64,000 nucleotides of DNA, from the NCBI RefSeq assembly GCF_002005205.3, contig NZ_CP019701.2, positions 372,001 through 436,000 of the forward strand, in the 5' to 3' direction. Position numbers and translations under genes: made by a program. The stretch is from Rhizobium rhizogenes (GTDB lineage: Bacteria; Pseudomonadota; Alphaproteobacteria; Rhizobiales; Rhizobiaceae). The notes beneath the pieces were generated by a model, which saw nothing but the letters and a program-made list of their open reading frames with translations, did no database searches and was not told where the DNA came from. Each line of letters starts with the position of its first letter. Within the stretch, counting starts at the first letter, position 1. Positions 1-9,848 of this stretch are shown piece after piece.

Positions 1-755
1 ATCAGCCCCGCCAGCAGCGCTCCCATGCCCATGGAAAGCCCGACAGCCTCCATGATGGCGGCCGCACCGATGACGACGAAGAGTGCCGCCGCGATCATCA
101 CTTCGCGTGCACCCGTGCGGGCGATGATCTGGAACATCGGTGTCAGCAGGAAGCGTCCGGCCAGCACCATGCCCGCCACCGCAAGGACCGAGGCGACGAG
201 ATCGTAAACCATCGAGTCCGATGCCACATCCGGCCGGTTGGAAAGAATGGTGACGAGGGCGAGAAGCGGCACGATGGCGAGGTCCTGAAACAGCAGGATC
301 GAGAAGGACCGATTGCCGTGCCGGGTATTCATGTCGCCGTCATCTTCAAGGATTTGCAGCGCGAAGGCGGTGGAGGAAAGCGCAAGACCGAAACCCGCAA
401 CGAGGCTGCCGCGCGCATCGATCAGCCCGGCCCACCAGGCAATGGCCGCCAGCACGCTTCCGGTCACCAGCACCTGCGCCAGCCCGAGACCTAAAATATC
501 GCGCCGCATCTGCCATATGCGCGAGGGCTTCAGTTCCAGACCGATGATGAAGAGCAGGAAAACCACGCCCAGTTCCGAGACATTGAAGATGTCCTTCGCA
601 TCCGTGACCAGATGCAGGAACGGCCCGATGATGATGCCCGCCACCAGATAACCGAGCACGGTGCCAAGCCCGAGCTTGCGGAAAACCGAGGCGGCGATGA
701 CCGCGCCGGCCAGAAGCAGCAATGGTTCGGAAAAGAGAGCGTCGTGCTCGGTCAT
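1..755 (-). CDS. KefB-type monovalent cation:proton antiporter (CPA2), 3' end outside window
   Basis: Inner-membrane cation/proton antiporter of the CPA2 (KefB/KefC) family, expected to exchange K+ or Na+ for H+. The minus-strand frame runs open from an ATG at 753-755 to the window edge, giving the first 251 residues. These are almost entirely hydrophobic helices. The early loop motif GLELKPSRIW and the later LSSTAFALQIL segment are typical of the Na/H exchanger domain. The C-terminal part, where a TrkA-N nucleotide-binding domain would lie, is not in the window, so KefB-like versus simpler antiporter cannot be decided. It diverges from pmbA, with about 100 bp between the two starts. Confidence 0.85.
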   Translation of the reverse strand, partial: MTEHDALFSEPLLLLAGAVIAASVFRKLGLGTVLGYLVAGIIIGPFLHLVTDAKDIFNVSELGVVFLLFIIGLELKPSRIWQMRRDILGLGLAQVLVTGSVLAAIAWWAGLIDARGSLVAGFGLALSSTAFALQILEDDGDMNTRHGNRSFSILLFQDLAIVPLLALVTILSNRPDVASDSMVYDLVASVLAVAGMVLAGRFLLTPMFQIIARTGAREVMIAAALFVVIGAAAIMEAVGLSMGMGALLAGL

Positions 756-856
756 GCGGGTGGACTTTCGAATATGGTGGCGACAGAGCCTTGCCGATGG
801 AGAAAGCGGCGTTTCGCCCTTGATGCGGGGTTGCTGGCACAATAAATGGAACAGGA

Positions 857-2218
857 ATGAAAGGCCAACTCATGTCCTCAGAAATAGATTCTTCCAAACT
901 TCTCGATCGCGCCAGCGAACTTGTCGATCTTGCCCGTGCCGCCGGCGCGGATGAGGCGGATGCCGTTGTCGTGCGCTCCCGCTCGCAATCGGTCGGTGTG
1001 CGGCTTGGCAAGGTGGAAAGCACCGAATCTTCCGAAAGCGACGATTTTTCCCTGCGCGTCTTCGTTGGCCGCCGGGTGGCGAGCGTTTCCGCCAATCCGG
1101 GCTTTGATCTGAAGACGCTGGCCGAACGGGCGGTGGCCATGGCGAAGGTCTCGCCGGAAGATCCCTTTGCCTGCCTTGCGGACAAGGAACGGCTGGCGAC
1201 ATCCTATGACGATCTCCAGCTTTTCGACGCGACGGAAGTGTCAGCCGATCAGCTGCGCGAGGCTGCCCTTGCTTCGGAAGAGGCGGCACTCGGCGTCACG
1301 GGCGTCAGCAATTCCTCGGGCGCTGGCGCATCGAGCGGCATGGGCGGCCTCGTGCTTGCCACATCGCACGGTTTTTCCGGCAGTTATATGGGCAGCCGCT
1401 TCAGCCGTTCCGTCAGCGTGATCGCCGGCGAAGGCACGAAGATGGAGCGCGACTACGATTTCGACAGCCGGCTTTATTATGCCGATCTGGACGCCGCCGA
1501 GGAGATTGGCCGCCGCGCCGGTGAAAAAGTGGTGCGGCGCGTCGGCCCGCGTCAGGTCGATACCGGCAGCGATATCACCGTGGTTTTCGATCCGCGCATC
1601 GCCCGCGGCTTTGTCGGTGCGATTGCCGGCGCCATCAACGGCGCGTCGGTTGCCCGCAAGACCAGCTTCCTGCGCGATAAAATGGGCCAGCAGGTTCTGA
1701 AAAAGGGCCTTTACCTTACGGATGATCCGCAGATCGTGCGTGGCCCGTCCTCGCGTCCCTTCGATGGCGAGGGTGTCCGGGGCGAGAAGATGGTAATGAT
1801 CGAGGACGGAGTGCTGAAGCACTGGTTCCTTTCCACCTCGGCGGCGCGGGAACTCGGCCTTGAAACCAACGGGCGCGGCGTGCGCGGCGGCACCTCGGTT
1901 TCGCCGGCCTCCACCAATCTGGCGCTGGAGCCGGGGGATATTTCGCCAGAGGACTTGCTGCGGCAGGTCGGAACCGGCTTTTACGTCACCGAGCTGATCG
2001 GCCATGGCGCCAATATGATCACGGGTGAATACAGCTGCGGCGCGAGCGGTTTCTGGATCGAGAATGGCGAAAAGTCCTTCCCCGTATCCGAGGTGACCAT
2101 CGCCTCGAACCTGAAGGACATGTTCATGCGGGTTACGCCGGCCAATGATATCGACCGCAAATATGGCGTTGCCGCACCGACGCTGGCCATCGAAGGCATG
2201 ACGATCGCGGGCAAGTAA
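857..2218 (+). CDS. pmbA: PmbA/TldE metalloprotease-family protein
   Basis: Member of the TldD/PmbA family, whose two subunits form a cytosolic heterodimeric protease known for maturation of modified peptides and antitoxin turnover in enterobacteria. The protein is 453 residues, the usual length. The C-terminal stretch around residues 380-425 carries the PmbA-type GHGANMITGEYSCGASGFW and TIASNLKDM signatures. No HExxxH zinc motif is visible, as expected for TldE rather than TldD. No tldD partner is in the window. Two in-frame starts are possible: ATG 857 (GGAACAGGA upstream) and ATG 872 (AAAGG upstream). They differ by five residues. Confidence 0.92.
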   Translation: MKGQLMSSEIDSSKLLDRASELVDLARAAGADEADAVVVRSRSQSVGVRLGKVESTESSESDDFSLRVFVGRRVASVSANPGFDLKTLAERAVAMAKVSPEDPFACLADKERLATSYDDLQLFDATEVSADQLREAALASEEAALGVTGVSNSSGAGASSGMGGLVLATSHGFSGSYMGSRFSRSVSVIAGEGTKMERDYDFDSRLYYADLDAAEEIGRRAGEKVVRRVGPRQVDTGSDITVVFDPRIARGFVGAIAGAINGASVARKTSFLRDKMGQQVLKKGLYLTDDPQIVRGPSSRPFDGEGVRGEKMVMIEDGVLKHWFLSTSAARELGLETNGRGVRGGTSVSPASTNLALEPGDISPEDLLRQVGTGFYVTELIGHGANMITGEYSCGASGFWIENGEKSFPVSEVTIASNLKDMFMRVTPANDIDRKYGVAAPTLAIEGMTIAGK

Positions 2219-2312
2219 CCCAAGCCTGCGGGTTGTTTTCGCCGGCACTTTATGTGCAAGTGCGAAGGGAAAAACGGGCGCGCCGCGCAAGGCGCGCGGA
2301 AAAGACGGCAAA

Positions 2313-3119
2313 ATGAACGATATGGCTGAGGCCCGCTGGGCCTCCGATCTGAGACTGGTCCTTAAAGCCGCGCGCAAGGCGGGCGAAACGGCTCTCGGTT
2401 TCTTCCGCAAGGACCCCGAGGTCTGGTGGAAGAATGGCGGGCTTTCACCGGTCAGCGCGGCTGACTATGCCGCCAACGAAATTCTCGAAACCATCCTGCG
2501 CTCCGCCCGGCCGGACTATGGCTGGCTTTCGGAAGAGACCGACGACGATACCGGGAGGCTTTCCCGCTCCACCGTCTTCGTTGTCGATCCCATCGACGGA
2601 ACCCGCGCCTTCATCGGCGGCAGGGATACCTGGTGCGTCAGCGTCGCGGTGGTGCATGAAGGACGGCCGGTGGTGGGTGTTCTTGTTGCACCGGCGCTTG
2701 CCGAGGAGTTTACCGCGCTTGAAGGTGGTGAGGCACTGAAGAACGGAGAGCCCATTTTCGCCGTGCGCGAAAATGCCGGCATCTTCCATCTGGCGGCGCC
2801 CGAAGACGTGATCTCGCATCTGCCGGAAGAGGTGCGAAGCGGCGTAAAGCGCATTCCGCACGTGCCGTCGCTGGCCTACCGGCTGGCGATGGTGGCGGAT
2901 GGCCGCATCGACGGAACGCTGGTCAAGGCCAATTCGCATGAGTGGGATCTTGCCGCTGCCGATCTTATCCTTGAAAGGTCCGGCGGCCGGCTGGTCGGCC
3001 TCGATGGAAAACCCCTGATGTATAATCGCCGCCAGGTAAACCACCCCGCATTGTGCGCTGCAGCAGATTATGCGCTGCCCGCACTTTTGAAAGCGTTTTC
3101 ACATCTGTCTGACAGTTGA
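2313..3119 (+). CDS. Inositol monophosphatase/CysQ-family phosphatase
   Basis: Mg2+-dependent, lithium-sensitive phosphatase fold (IMPase/CysQ/FBPase superfamily); likely removes the 3'-phosphate of adenosine 3',5'-bisphosphate, or a sugar/inositol phosphate. The 268-residue protein shows the metal-site glutamate in WLSEET (71-76), the DPIDGT box (92-97) and the second metal aspartate in EWDLAAADL (210-212). It starts 94 bp after pmbA and precedes a DUF4170 gene and waaA on the same strand. Substrate choice between CysQ and IMPase cannot be made from these motifs alone. Confidence 0.88.
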   Translation: MNDMAEARWASDLRLVLKAARKAGETALGFFRKDPEVWWKNGGLSPVSAADYAANEILETILRSARPDYGWLSEETDDDTGRLSRSTVFVVDPIDGTRAFIGGRDTWCVSVAVVHEGRPVVGVLVAPALAEEFTALEGGEALKNGEPIFAVRENAGIFHLAAPEDVISHLPEEVRSGVKRIPHVPSLAYRLAMVADGRIDGTLVKANSHEWDLAAADLILERSGGRLVGLDGKPLMYNRRQVNHPALCAAADYALPALLKAFSHLSDS

Positions 3120-3180
3120 CCTTTGCCGGGAAATCCCGCAGATGGGTGGCTCTCTCAGCGTTCAAGAAAGAGATAAAGAC

Positions 3181-3420
3181 ATGACGGAATCCGGCAAACC
3201 GAAACAGCTGCTGCACCTCGTCTTCGGCGGCGAACTGGAAAACCTTCAGGATGTTCAGTTCCGGGATTTGAAGGCGCTCGATATCGTCGGCATCTATCCG
3301 GACTATGCTTCCGCGCTCACGGCATGGAAGTCCAAGGCGCAAATGACTGTCGATAACGCCCATATGCGTTATTTTATCGTGCATATGCACCGTCTTCTCA
3401 ATCCCGACGACAAAAATTGA
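3181..3420 (+). CDS. DUF4170 small conserved protein
   Basis: A 79-residue cytosolic protein of the alphaproteobacterial DUF4170 family; function unknown. I chose the ATG at 3181 because it follows a purine-rich AGAAAGAGA stretch. An upstream in-frame ATG at 3142 would add 13 residues without a better ribosome site. The body contains LVFGGELENL and a C-terminal YFIVHMHRLL segment, with no transmembrane segment or signal peptide. It lies between the CysQ-like phosphatase and the lipid A genes, a position I recall for rhizobial genomes. Confidence 0.8.
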   Translation: MTESGKPKQLLHLVFGGELENLQDVQFRDLKALDIVGIYPDYASALTAWKSKAQMTVDNAHMRYFIVHMHRLLNPDDKN

Positions 3421-3635
3421 GTCCTTTTGCCCTTGCGTTGTAATACTATTGGGTGAAGGCGAGCTTTCCCGTGATTCCTGCTTGAGAACGGCAGGCCGGG
3501 AGTTCCTGCACGATAAAATGTGATCGCGCTTTCGTTTCCGATGACAAAAAATGACGCAATTTAAGAAGAAGTAGGCGGCGATAACAACAAGAACAGGGGA
3601 AGGGCATTGCGCGGAATGATCAAGGGCAGAATGTC

Positions 3636-4958
3636 ATGAGCAGCCGTATCGCACGTTTCGCTCTTTCCGGTTACCGGATCGCCGGTATTGCCGCCTATCC
3701 CTTTGCCCGGCCCTACCTTTCCTATCGGGCGGCAAAGGGCAAGGAAGACAAGCGCCGCCGCTTCGAACGTTTCGGTTATGCCAGCGCCGAGCGCCCGCGT
3801 GGGCCGCTCGTCTGGTTCCATGCCGCAAGCGTGGGCGAAACGCTTGCCCTCATCCCGCTGATCCGCGAAATCCGCAAACGCGATATTTTCGTACTCCTGA
3901 CCACCGGCACCGTCACCTCGGCCGAACTGACCCGCACGCGGCTGGGCGATGATGTGATCCACCAATATGTGCCGCTCGATATCAAGATCGCGGTCAACCG
4001 CTTCCTCACCTATTGGGCGCCGGACGCCGCCATAACAGCTGAATCGGAAATCTGGCCGGTGACGATGATGGAACTGGAGCGCCGGCACATTCCGCAGATC
4101 CGGGTCAATGCCCGTCTGTCCGACCGTTCCTTCGACCGCTGGAAAAACCGTCACGATATTGCGGAATCGCTGTTTTCCAAGCTGGCGCTGGTGGTTGCGC
4201 AATCCGATCTCGATGCCGAGCGTTTCCGTGATCTCGGCTCCTGGCCGGTGGTGATATCGGGTAATCTCAAGGGTGACACTGACCCGCCGCCCTGTGACGA
4301 GGCGCTTCTGGAGACCTATCGCAAGCAGGTCGGCAACCGCAAGACCTGGGCGGCGATCTCTACCTTCGACGGTGAAGAAAAGGCCGCAGCCACCGTGCAC
4401 GCGGCGATCAAGTCGCGTAACGGCCAGTTGACCATCATCGTGCCGCGCCATCCCGAGCGTGGCGACGATGTGGAAGCCATGCTGAAGGGCATGGGACTGA
4501 CGGTGGCGCGTCGTAGTCGCAACGACGTGATCACGCCGGAAACCGATATTTTCCTTGGCGATTCCATCGGCGAAATGGGGCTTTACCTGCGGCTGACCGA
4601 GCTTGCCTTTGTCGGCCGGTCGCTGACGGCGGAAGGCGGGCAGAACCCGCTGGAGCCGGCCATGCTCGGCTGTGCCGTTTTGTCGGGCGCGCATGTGCAG
4701 AATTTCCGCGAGGCCTATCAGAAACTGATCCGCGCCGGCGGCGGCCGCATCATCCGCGACATAGAGATGCTGGCCAAGGCAGTGCATTATCTGCTGGTCA
4801 ACGACAATGAGCGTTACAAGATGATCGATGCGGGCAATCGCGTCATTCAGGATATGCGCGGCGCGCTGTCCTCCACCGTCAAGGCGCTGGAACCCTATAT
4901 CAATCCGCTTACCGTTTCGGCCAAGCTGCAACCGCGGAGCGCCATCGGTTCATGGTAG
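3636..4958 (+). CDS. waaA: 3-deoxy-D-manno-octulosonic acid (Kdo) transferase
   Basis: GT30-family glycosyltransferase that adds Kdo from CMP-Kdo to the lipid A precursor at the cytoplasmic face of the inner membrane. It has 440 residues, slightly longer than E. coli WaaA. The N-terminal domain shows FHAASVGETLALIPLI around residues 66-81. The C-terminal domain has GRSLTAEGGQNPLEPA, the loop expected for nucleotide-sugar binding. The gene overlaps the following HAD hydrolase by 7 bp, so the two are translationally coupled, and lpxK follows about 1 kb downstream. Confidence 0.95.
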   Translation: MSSRIARFALSGYRIAGIAAYPFARPYLSYRAAKGKEDKRRRFERFGYASAERPRGPLVWFHAASVGETLALIPLIREIRKRDIFVLLTTGTVTSAELTRTRLGDDVIHQYVPLDIKIAVNRFLTYWAPDAAITAESEIWPVTMMELERRHIPQIRVNARLSDRSFDRWKNRHDIAESLFSKLALVVAQSDLDAERFRDLGSWPVVISGNLKGDTDPPPCDEALLETYRKQVGNRKTWAAISTFDGEEKAAATVHAAIKSRNGQLTIIVPRHPERGDDVEAMLKGMGLTVARRSRNDVITPETDIFLGDSIGEMGLYLRLTELAFVGRSLTAEGGQNPLEPAMLGCAVLSGAHVQNFREAYQKLIRAGGGRIIRDIEMLAKAVHYLLVNDNERYKMIDAGNRVIQDMRGALSSTVKALEPYINPLTVSAKLQPRSAIGSW

Positions 4959-5689
4959 CGGATATCGAACTTGATGCGCCGCCGTCGATCGCCGCTGTGC
5001 TTTTCGACAAGGACGGAACCCTTTTAGGTTATGACGCCAGCTGGGGACCGGTGAACCGCGAACTTGCGGCGATCGCGGCCAAAGGCGACGCGGCGCTTGC
5101 CGACCGGCTTCTCATCGCCTGCGGCATGGACCCCGTCACTGGCCATGTGGTGCCCGACAGCCTGCTGGCCGCCGGCAATACGGCGGAAATCGCCGCCGGT
5201 CTGGTCGCTGCCGGCTCGCCCTGTAATGTCGGCGAACTGACGGCGCGCCTCGACCGGCTCTTCACCGAGGCCGCCGATAAATCCGTGCCCGTCACCGATC
5301 TCAAGGCGTTTTTCGCACGGCTGAAGGCGCGCGGCTACAAGCTCGGCATCGCCTCCAGCGACAATGAAAATTCCATTCGCCAGACGGCCATCCGCTTCGG
5401 TTTCGAGAGCGATGTCGATTTCGTCGCGGGTTATGACAGCGGTTACGGCACCAAGCCGCAGCCCGGCATGGTTCTCGGTTTCTGCCAAGCAATCGGGTTT
5501 CCGCCGGAACGTGTGGCTGTTGTCGGCGACAATAACCACGATCTGCATATGGCGAGGAACGCGGGTGCGGGGTTGCGTATCGCCGTTCTGACGGGAACCG
5601 GTTCCCGCGAAAGCCTCGGTGCGGATGCGGATTATTGTTTTGACGATATTACCGCGCTTGAAGCCCTGCTGCCGGAACGGGTTGTTTGA
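4952..5689 (+). CDS. HAD-superfamily hydrolase (phosphoglycolate phosphatase-like)
   Basis: Haloacid dehalogenase-type phosphatase of 245 residues. Motif I is LFDKDGTLL with nucleophile D19 and acid/base D21. Motif II is the serine in IASSDN, motif III the lysine in GTKPQPGM, and motif IV is VVGDNNHDLHMA. The insert between motifs I and II (about residues 35-115) is large enough for a helical cap, so it resembles Gph-like enzymes more than the capless Kdo-8-phosphate phosphatase KdsC. The ATG lies inside the end of waaA (7 bp overlap). This coupling suggests a role linked to Kdo or lipid A precursors, but that is inference. Confidence 0.85.
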   Translation: MVADIELDAPPSIAAVLFDKDGTLLGYDASWGPVNRELAAIAAKGDAALADRLLIACGMDPVTGHVVPDSLLAAGNTAEIAAGLVAAGSPCNVGELTARLDRLFTEAADKSVPVTDLKAFFARLKARGYKLGIASSDNENSIRQTAIRFGFESDVDFVAGYDSGYGTKPQPGMVLGFCQAIGFPPERVAVVGDNNHDLHMARNAGAGLRIAVLTGTGSRESLGADADYCFDDITALEALLPERVV

Positions 5690-5747
5690 AGCGGTAAGCG
5701 CGCGGCTTTCCGCGCGCCTTTCATTGTCGCGGCACTCTCTATGTCCC

Positions 5748-5847
5748 GTCATACCGGCCCTGAGCCGGTATCCAGCCGACGGGCGTCTGCCCGACGAAAG
5801 AACTTTTCTCAGCCCAAGGACTTGGTCTGGTTCGAGGCCGGTATGAC
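5748..5847. repeat. Dispersed palindromic intergenic element, copy A
   Basis: About 100 bp in the 341-bp gap between the HAD gene and lpxK. Perfect 12-bp outer arms GTCATACCGGCC (5748-5759) and GGCCGGTATGAC (5836-5847) enclose a small inner hairpin and a core AGCCCAAGGACTTGGTCTGG (5811-5830). The same core occurs at 56589-56608 and, inverted and slightly changed, at 24232-24249. No reading frame of note. The remainder of the gap (5848-6030) holds only the lpxK leader. Confidence 0.75.
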
Positions 5848-6030
5848 GATAGAATGGATATCGCGGCGCTCAGTTTGAAGCTCCGTGTTGAAGCACGGCA
5901 GCCCGTGCCGGACCGATGCGTGAAACCCGTCTATTCCGATTTTGCAATTTACGGTTTTTTCTGGCAAACAACCCCTGACGTATAACATCCGAACGAATGC
6001 CGTGGGTGACGCGGCCGGGAGCGGAAATAG

Positions 6031-7077
6031 ATGGTTTCTGAGGCGCCGCCCTTCTGGTGGCAGAAAGCGGGCTGGCAGGCATGGCTCCTGTCGCCTTTCT
6101 CGCTTCTCTACGGCAAGGTCGCCGGACGGCGGATGCGAACGGCGAAACGGGCAAGCGTTGCCGTCCCCGTGATCTGCATCGGCAATTTCACGGTCGGCGG
6201 TGCAGGCAAGACACCGACCGCGATAACAATCGCCCGGGCCGCCGTTGCCAGGGGAATGAAACCCGGTTTCCTCAGCCGCGGTTATGGCGGCACGCTTGAT
6301 GTCACCACCCTTGTCGATCCACAGCACCACCGCTCCGCCGATGTCGGCGATGAGCCGCTGCTTCTGGCGCGTGAGGCGGTGACGGTGATTTCACGCCGGC
6401 GCGTGGAAGGCGCGCACCGGCTGGTGAAGGAGGGCGTCGATCTCATCATCATGGATGACGGTTTCCAGAGCGCGCGCCTGACGCTCGATTATGCGCTTGT
6501 CGTCATCGATACGGTACGCGGCATCGGCAATGGCCATCTCGTGCCAGGTGGCCCCGTCAGGGCGCCGCTGGCCGAGCAGATGCGGCAGATGACCGGTCTT
6601 TTGAAGGTCGGCAACGGCCATGCCGCCGATCCGCTTGTGAGACAGGCGGCAAAGGCCGCCAAACCCGTCTTCGTGGCGGCGATCACGCCACAGGAGCCGC
6701 AGGATTTCAGGGGAAGGCGCGTGCTGGCCTATGCCGGTATCGCCGATCCGGCCAAGTTTTTCAGAACCGTCGAGGCGCTTGGCGGCGATATCGTGCTGCA
6801 ACGCTCTTTCCCGGATCATCACCACTTCAGCGACGATGAGATCGCCGATCTTCTGCAGGATGCAGGCAGGCAGAACTTGCAGCTGGTGACGACCGCCAAG
6901 GACGCCGTGCGGCTTAACGGGCACCACGGCCGGGCGGAAGAATTACTGTGGAACAGCCTGGTGATCGAGATCGACATGGTGTTCGACGACCCCAACGCGG
7001 CCGCGACGATCATCGATGCCGCAATCCAGCATTGCCGCGCCCGCCTGCTGCGGGAAAATGCCCGGTCGTCATTTTAG
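6031..7077 (+). CDS. lpxK: Tetraacyldisaccharide 4'-kinase
   Basis: Phosphorylates the 4' position of the lipid A disaccharide at the inner membrane, the step before Kdo addition by WaaA. The 348-residue protein has a membrane-proximal hydrophobic N-terminus ([14 protein letters not shown]), then the P-loop TVGGAGKTP at about residues 54-62. A conserved IIMDDGFQS follows near residue 140 and FPDHHHFS near residue 263. Length and motif order match the family. It lies downstream of waaA and the HAD gene, separated by repeat copy A, so it probably has its own promoter. Confidence 0.95.
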   Translation: MVSEAPPFWWQKAGWQAWLLSPFSLLYGKVAGRRMRTAKRASVAVPVICIGNFTVGGAGKTPTAITIARAAVARGMKPGFLSRGYGGTLDVTTLVDPQHHRSADVGDEPLLLAREAVTVISRRRVEGAHRLVKEGVDLIIMDDGFQSARLTLDYALVVIDTVRGIGNGHLVPGGPVRAPLAEQMRQMTGLLKVGNGHAADPLVRQAAKAAKPVFVAAITPQEPQDFRGRRVLAYAGIADPAKFFRTVEALGGDIVLQRSFPDHHHFSDDEIADLLQDAGRQNLQLVTTAKDAVRLNGHHGRAEELLWNSLVIEIDMVFDDPNAAATIIDAAIQHCRARLLRENARSSF

Positions 7078-7110
7078 AGGTTGTCGGCAAGGTCCGGAAA
7101 CCTCTCCTCC

Positions 7111-7196
7111 GTCATGCTCGGGCCTGTCCCGAGCATCTGCAACCTATCGATTTATGAGACATCAGCAGATCCTCGGCACAAGGCCGAGGATGACGT
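7111..7196. repeat. Dispersed intergenic palindromic repeat, second type (copy D)
   Basis: Two hairpins lie between lpxK and the DUF2093 gene. The left one is GTCATGCTCGGG / CCCGAGCAT, the right one CCTCGGC / GCCGAGGATGACG. The right arm (CGGCACAAGGCCGAGGATGA) recurs nearly unchanged at 61220-61250 beside the ribB gene, so this belongs to another dispersed family. No coding potential. Confidence 0.6.
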
Positions 7197-7279
7197 CGAG
7201 TGAGGGTGTCAGCCGCCTCTGCAACGGCTCCTGAGAAAGCCGCTTAACATTGAAACGCGTCAGTACGCCGCTTCCCAAC

Positions 7280-7501
7280 TCACGCCGGCAAATTGCCAGC
7301 CTTCTGCTCGGCCTCGAGCGAAGCCGCCGCATCCAAATAGGCTTCCTGTCGCGCCACGCTCCAGTAGCGTAATTCATCGAGCGGAACGGCCTTGCCGGTG
7401 ATGGCGCAGATGACATGCGAGCCGGTCTGGACGATGCGGAAGTCACCGTCGAGATATTCGATGACGGCGAGGCGGTTGCCGCCTCCTTCAAATCTGTTCA
7501 T
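7280..7501 (-). CDS. DUF2093 small conserved protein
   Basis: A 73-residue cytosolic protein of the DUF2093 family, found mainly in Rhizobiales; function unknown. I start it at the ATG giving MNRFEGGGNRLAVIEYLDGD, the usual beginning of the family. A longer frame to 7570 adds a basic, non-conserved N-terminus. The central part FRIVQTGSHVICAITGKAVP could be a small beta-rich binding module. It lies 152 bp downstream of mutL on the same strand. Confidence 0.82.
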   Translation of the reverse strand: MNRFEGGGNRLAVIEYLDGDFRIVQTGSHVICAITGKAVPLDELRYWSVARQEAYLDAAASLEAEQKAGNLPA

Positions 7502-7653
7502 CCGTTTTCGTCTCCTGCTCTGTCCTGTCAGGGCACCCAGTCCGAAACGGCGTAGCGTTCTCCTGAACAATCCGGATGCTCCAGTGTCCTGAATTTATAT
7601 AGTCCGGCGCGGCGCAAGGCCAGCCCCGCCCGCCTGCCATTTAATGAATGGCG

Positions 7654-9483
7654 TCAGCTTCGGCCGAAGAGCCGTTCTATATCGGAAAGTTTCAGTTCGA
7701 TATAGGTCGGACGACCATGATTGCACTGTCCCGAGCCCGGCGTGTTTTCCATTTGCCGCAAAAGCGCGTTCATTTCTTCCGGCCGCATGCGCCGGCCGGA
7801 GCGCACGGAACCGTGGCAGGCCATGGTGGCGGCGACATATTCCAGCTTGTTGGCCAGCGTGGAGGCCGCATCCCATTCGGCGATCTCGTCGGCAAGCTGG
7901 CGCACCAGCCCCTGCACATTGACCTCGCCCAGCATGGCCGGTGTTTCCCGGACGGCGACCGCGCCCGGACCGAAACGCTCGATGACGAGGCCCAGCGCAT
8001 CGAAACCGGCGGCATGATCCATCAGCCGGTCGCAATCCTCTTCCGGCAGATCGATGATCTCAGGAATGAGCAGCACCTGCGAAGGCGGCCGCCTGGAATG
8101 CAGCGCATTGCGCATTTCCTCGAACACCAGCCGCTCATGCGCGGCATGCTGGTCGACGATGACGAGGCCGTTTTCCGTCTGCGCGATGATGTAGTTCTCA
8201 TGCAGCTGCGCCCTTGCGGCTCCGAGCGGGTAGAGCACCGGTTCGGGCGAGGGGCTGGCGGCGGCTTCGTAAACCTCACGCGGTTCGGCCCGCGCTGTCG
8301 GCATGGTGATGTCGGAAAAGCGCGATTGCACGGCTTCCGCAAATTGCGTCCCACCGGAAACGGTAAGCGGCCGCGAAGGCGAGGTGGCGGCAGACCAGGG
8401 TGCGGCTGCCATGGAAGGGGAGGGCCGCAGGCCGGACGGGCTGTAGCCGGGGCGGAAGGCGTTCATCATCTGGCTGGCGCCCGTTGTCGCAGCCCTGTCG
8501 CCGTCGCGCGTCAGCGCCTGCCGGATCGCACCGACGATCAGCCCGCGAATGAGGCCGGGGTCTCGAAAACGCACGTCGGATTTCGCCGGATGCACGTTCA
8601 CATCCACAAAGGCGGGGTCGAGCGTGATGGACAGCACCGCGACCGGATATCGTCCATGCGGCACGGTTTCGGCATAGGCGCCGCGAATAGCGGATAAAAG
8701 CAGCTTGTCCTGCACCGGGCGGCCGTTGACGAAGACATATTGATGCGCCGAGTTGCCGCGGTTGAAGGTCGGCACCCCAGCGAAACCGGTCAGCGTCACA
8801 TCCTCGCGTCCGGCATCGATCTCGATGGCGTTGTCCTTGAATTCCGCGCCGAGGATTTGCGCCATGCGGGCGAGATGATCGTCGCCCGTGGAGGGGATTT
8901 CGAGCGTCGAACGGTCCGTGCCTGACAGCACGAAGCGGATATGCGGAAAGGCGATCGCCATGCGCTTGACGACCTCGGTGATCGCGGCCGCCTCGGCGCG
9001 TTCCGTCTTCAGGAATTTCAGCCGTGCTGGCGTGGCGAAGAACAGGTCGCGCACCTCGACGATGGTGCCGGCATTCGAGGCGGCGGGCCGCACATCGGAC
9101 ACCTTGCCGCCGGTGACGGAAATCACCGAACCCTGTTCCGCGCCCTGTTGGCGGCTGGTAATCGTCAACTTGGCGACGGAGCCGATGGAGGGCAGCGCCT
9201 CGCCGCGAAACCCGAGCGTGCGGATATCATCCAGCGTATCGGAAATTTTCGAGGTGCAGTGACGCCTGACCGCAAGCTCCAGATCGGCAGGCGACATGCC
9301 GGAGCCGTTGTCGGTAATCCGCACCAGCCCCTTGCCGCCACCCGCAGTGGCGATCTCGATACGGGTCGCGCCCGCGTCGATGGCGTTTTCCACCAGTTCC
9401 TTCGTGGCGCTGGACGGTCTTTCGATGACCTCGCCGGCGGCGATCTGGTTGATGAGGGTTTCTGAAAGCTGCTTGATGGCCAT
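7654..9483 (-). CDS. mutL: DNA mismatch repair protein MutL with endonuclease motif
   Basis: GHKL ATPase that couples MutS mismatch recognition to strand incision. The N-terminal ATPase motifs are present: [26 protein letters not shown] and [12 protein letters not shown]. The C-terminal half has [13 protein letters not shown], matching the DQHA(x2)E(x4)E metal site of nicking MutL proteins, and [12 protein letters not shown] near the end. This fits a MutH-less organism in which MutL cuts the DNA itself. The start at 9483 gives [18 protein letters not shown] and 609 residues. A start at 9492 (three more residues) or 9549 is possible but less family-like. Confidence 0.95.
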   Translation of the reverse strand: MAIKQLSETLINQIAAGEVIERPSSATKELVENAIDAGATRIEIATAGGGKGLVRITDNGSGMSPADLELAVRRHCTSKISDTLDDIRTLGFRGEALPSIGSVAKLTITSRQQGAEQGSVISVTGGKVSDVRPAASNAGTIVEVRDLFFATPARLKFLKTERAEAAAITEVVKRMAIAFPHIRFVLSGTDRSTLEIPSTGDDHLARMAQILGAEFKDNAIEIDAGREDVTLTGFAGVPTFNRGNSAHQYVFVNGRPVQDKLLLSAIRGAYAETVPHGRYPVAVLSITLDPAFVDVNVHPAKSDVRFRDPGLIRGLIVGAIRQALTRDGDRAATTGASQMMNAFRPGYSPSGLRPSPSMAAAPWSAATSPSRPLTVSGGTQFAEAVQSRFSDITMPTARAEPREVYEAAASPSPEPVLYPLGAARAQLHENYIIAQTENGLVIVDQHAAHERLVFEEMRNALHSRRPPSQVLLIPEIIDLPEEDCDRLMDHAAGFDALGLVIERFGPGAVAVRETPAMLGEVNVQGLVRQLADEIAEWDAASTLANKLEYVAATMACHGSVRSGRRMRPEEMNALLRQMENTPGSGQCNHGRPTYIELKLSDIERLFGRS

Positions 9484-9848
9484 GATCGTCATTTTCGCGG
9501 ATTCGCGGCTGCTTCGAAAGTAAAAAACCCGGGCTGCGGAAATTTGCACATGTTTTGCGGGTTTCCGGGCATTTGATCATTTCCGTCAACACCCGGGTAA
9601 GCGTTAATCCGCCTTTAATCGGCCTTGATTATGGTGGGGCGGCTTGAAATGACCGCAGGAAAGAGGCCCCCTTTTCGGGTGGTGTGTGACGTCGATTATG
9701 GGTGAACGTCATCTTCTCCTCAAGACTGCTTCAAGTGGCGAACCCTGATGTCTCTTTTTCGGAATTTGTCGTTTCATCCCGGCATCTGCCCTGAACGATT
9801 CCATTAGAAACATAAGCCTGACCCATTAAAACAGGCGGGAGTTTGCAG
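9484..9848. other. Intergenic region between divergent mutL and the PAS/receiver gene
   Basis: About 365 bp with no credible reading frame. It must hold the divergent promoters of both genes. I see no strong consensus promoter, repeat or terminator. The only clear signal is the Shine-Dalgarno stretch AGGCGGGAG at 9833-9841, which decides the TTG start of the next gene. Confidence 0.5.

Noticed and set aside
346-1185. 279-codon minus-strand frame at the left end
   Set aside because: It crosses the junction of the antiporter gene and pmbA. The antiporter reads in another minus frame that is open to the window edge.
7648-8697. 349-codon plus-strand frame opposite mutL
   Set aside because: Antisense to the MutL C-terminal domain, which has clear endonuclease motifs.
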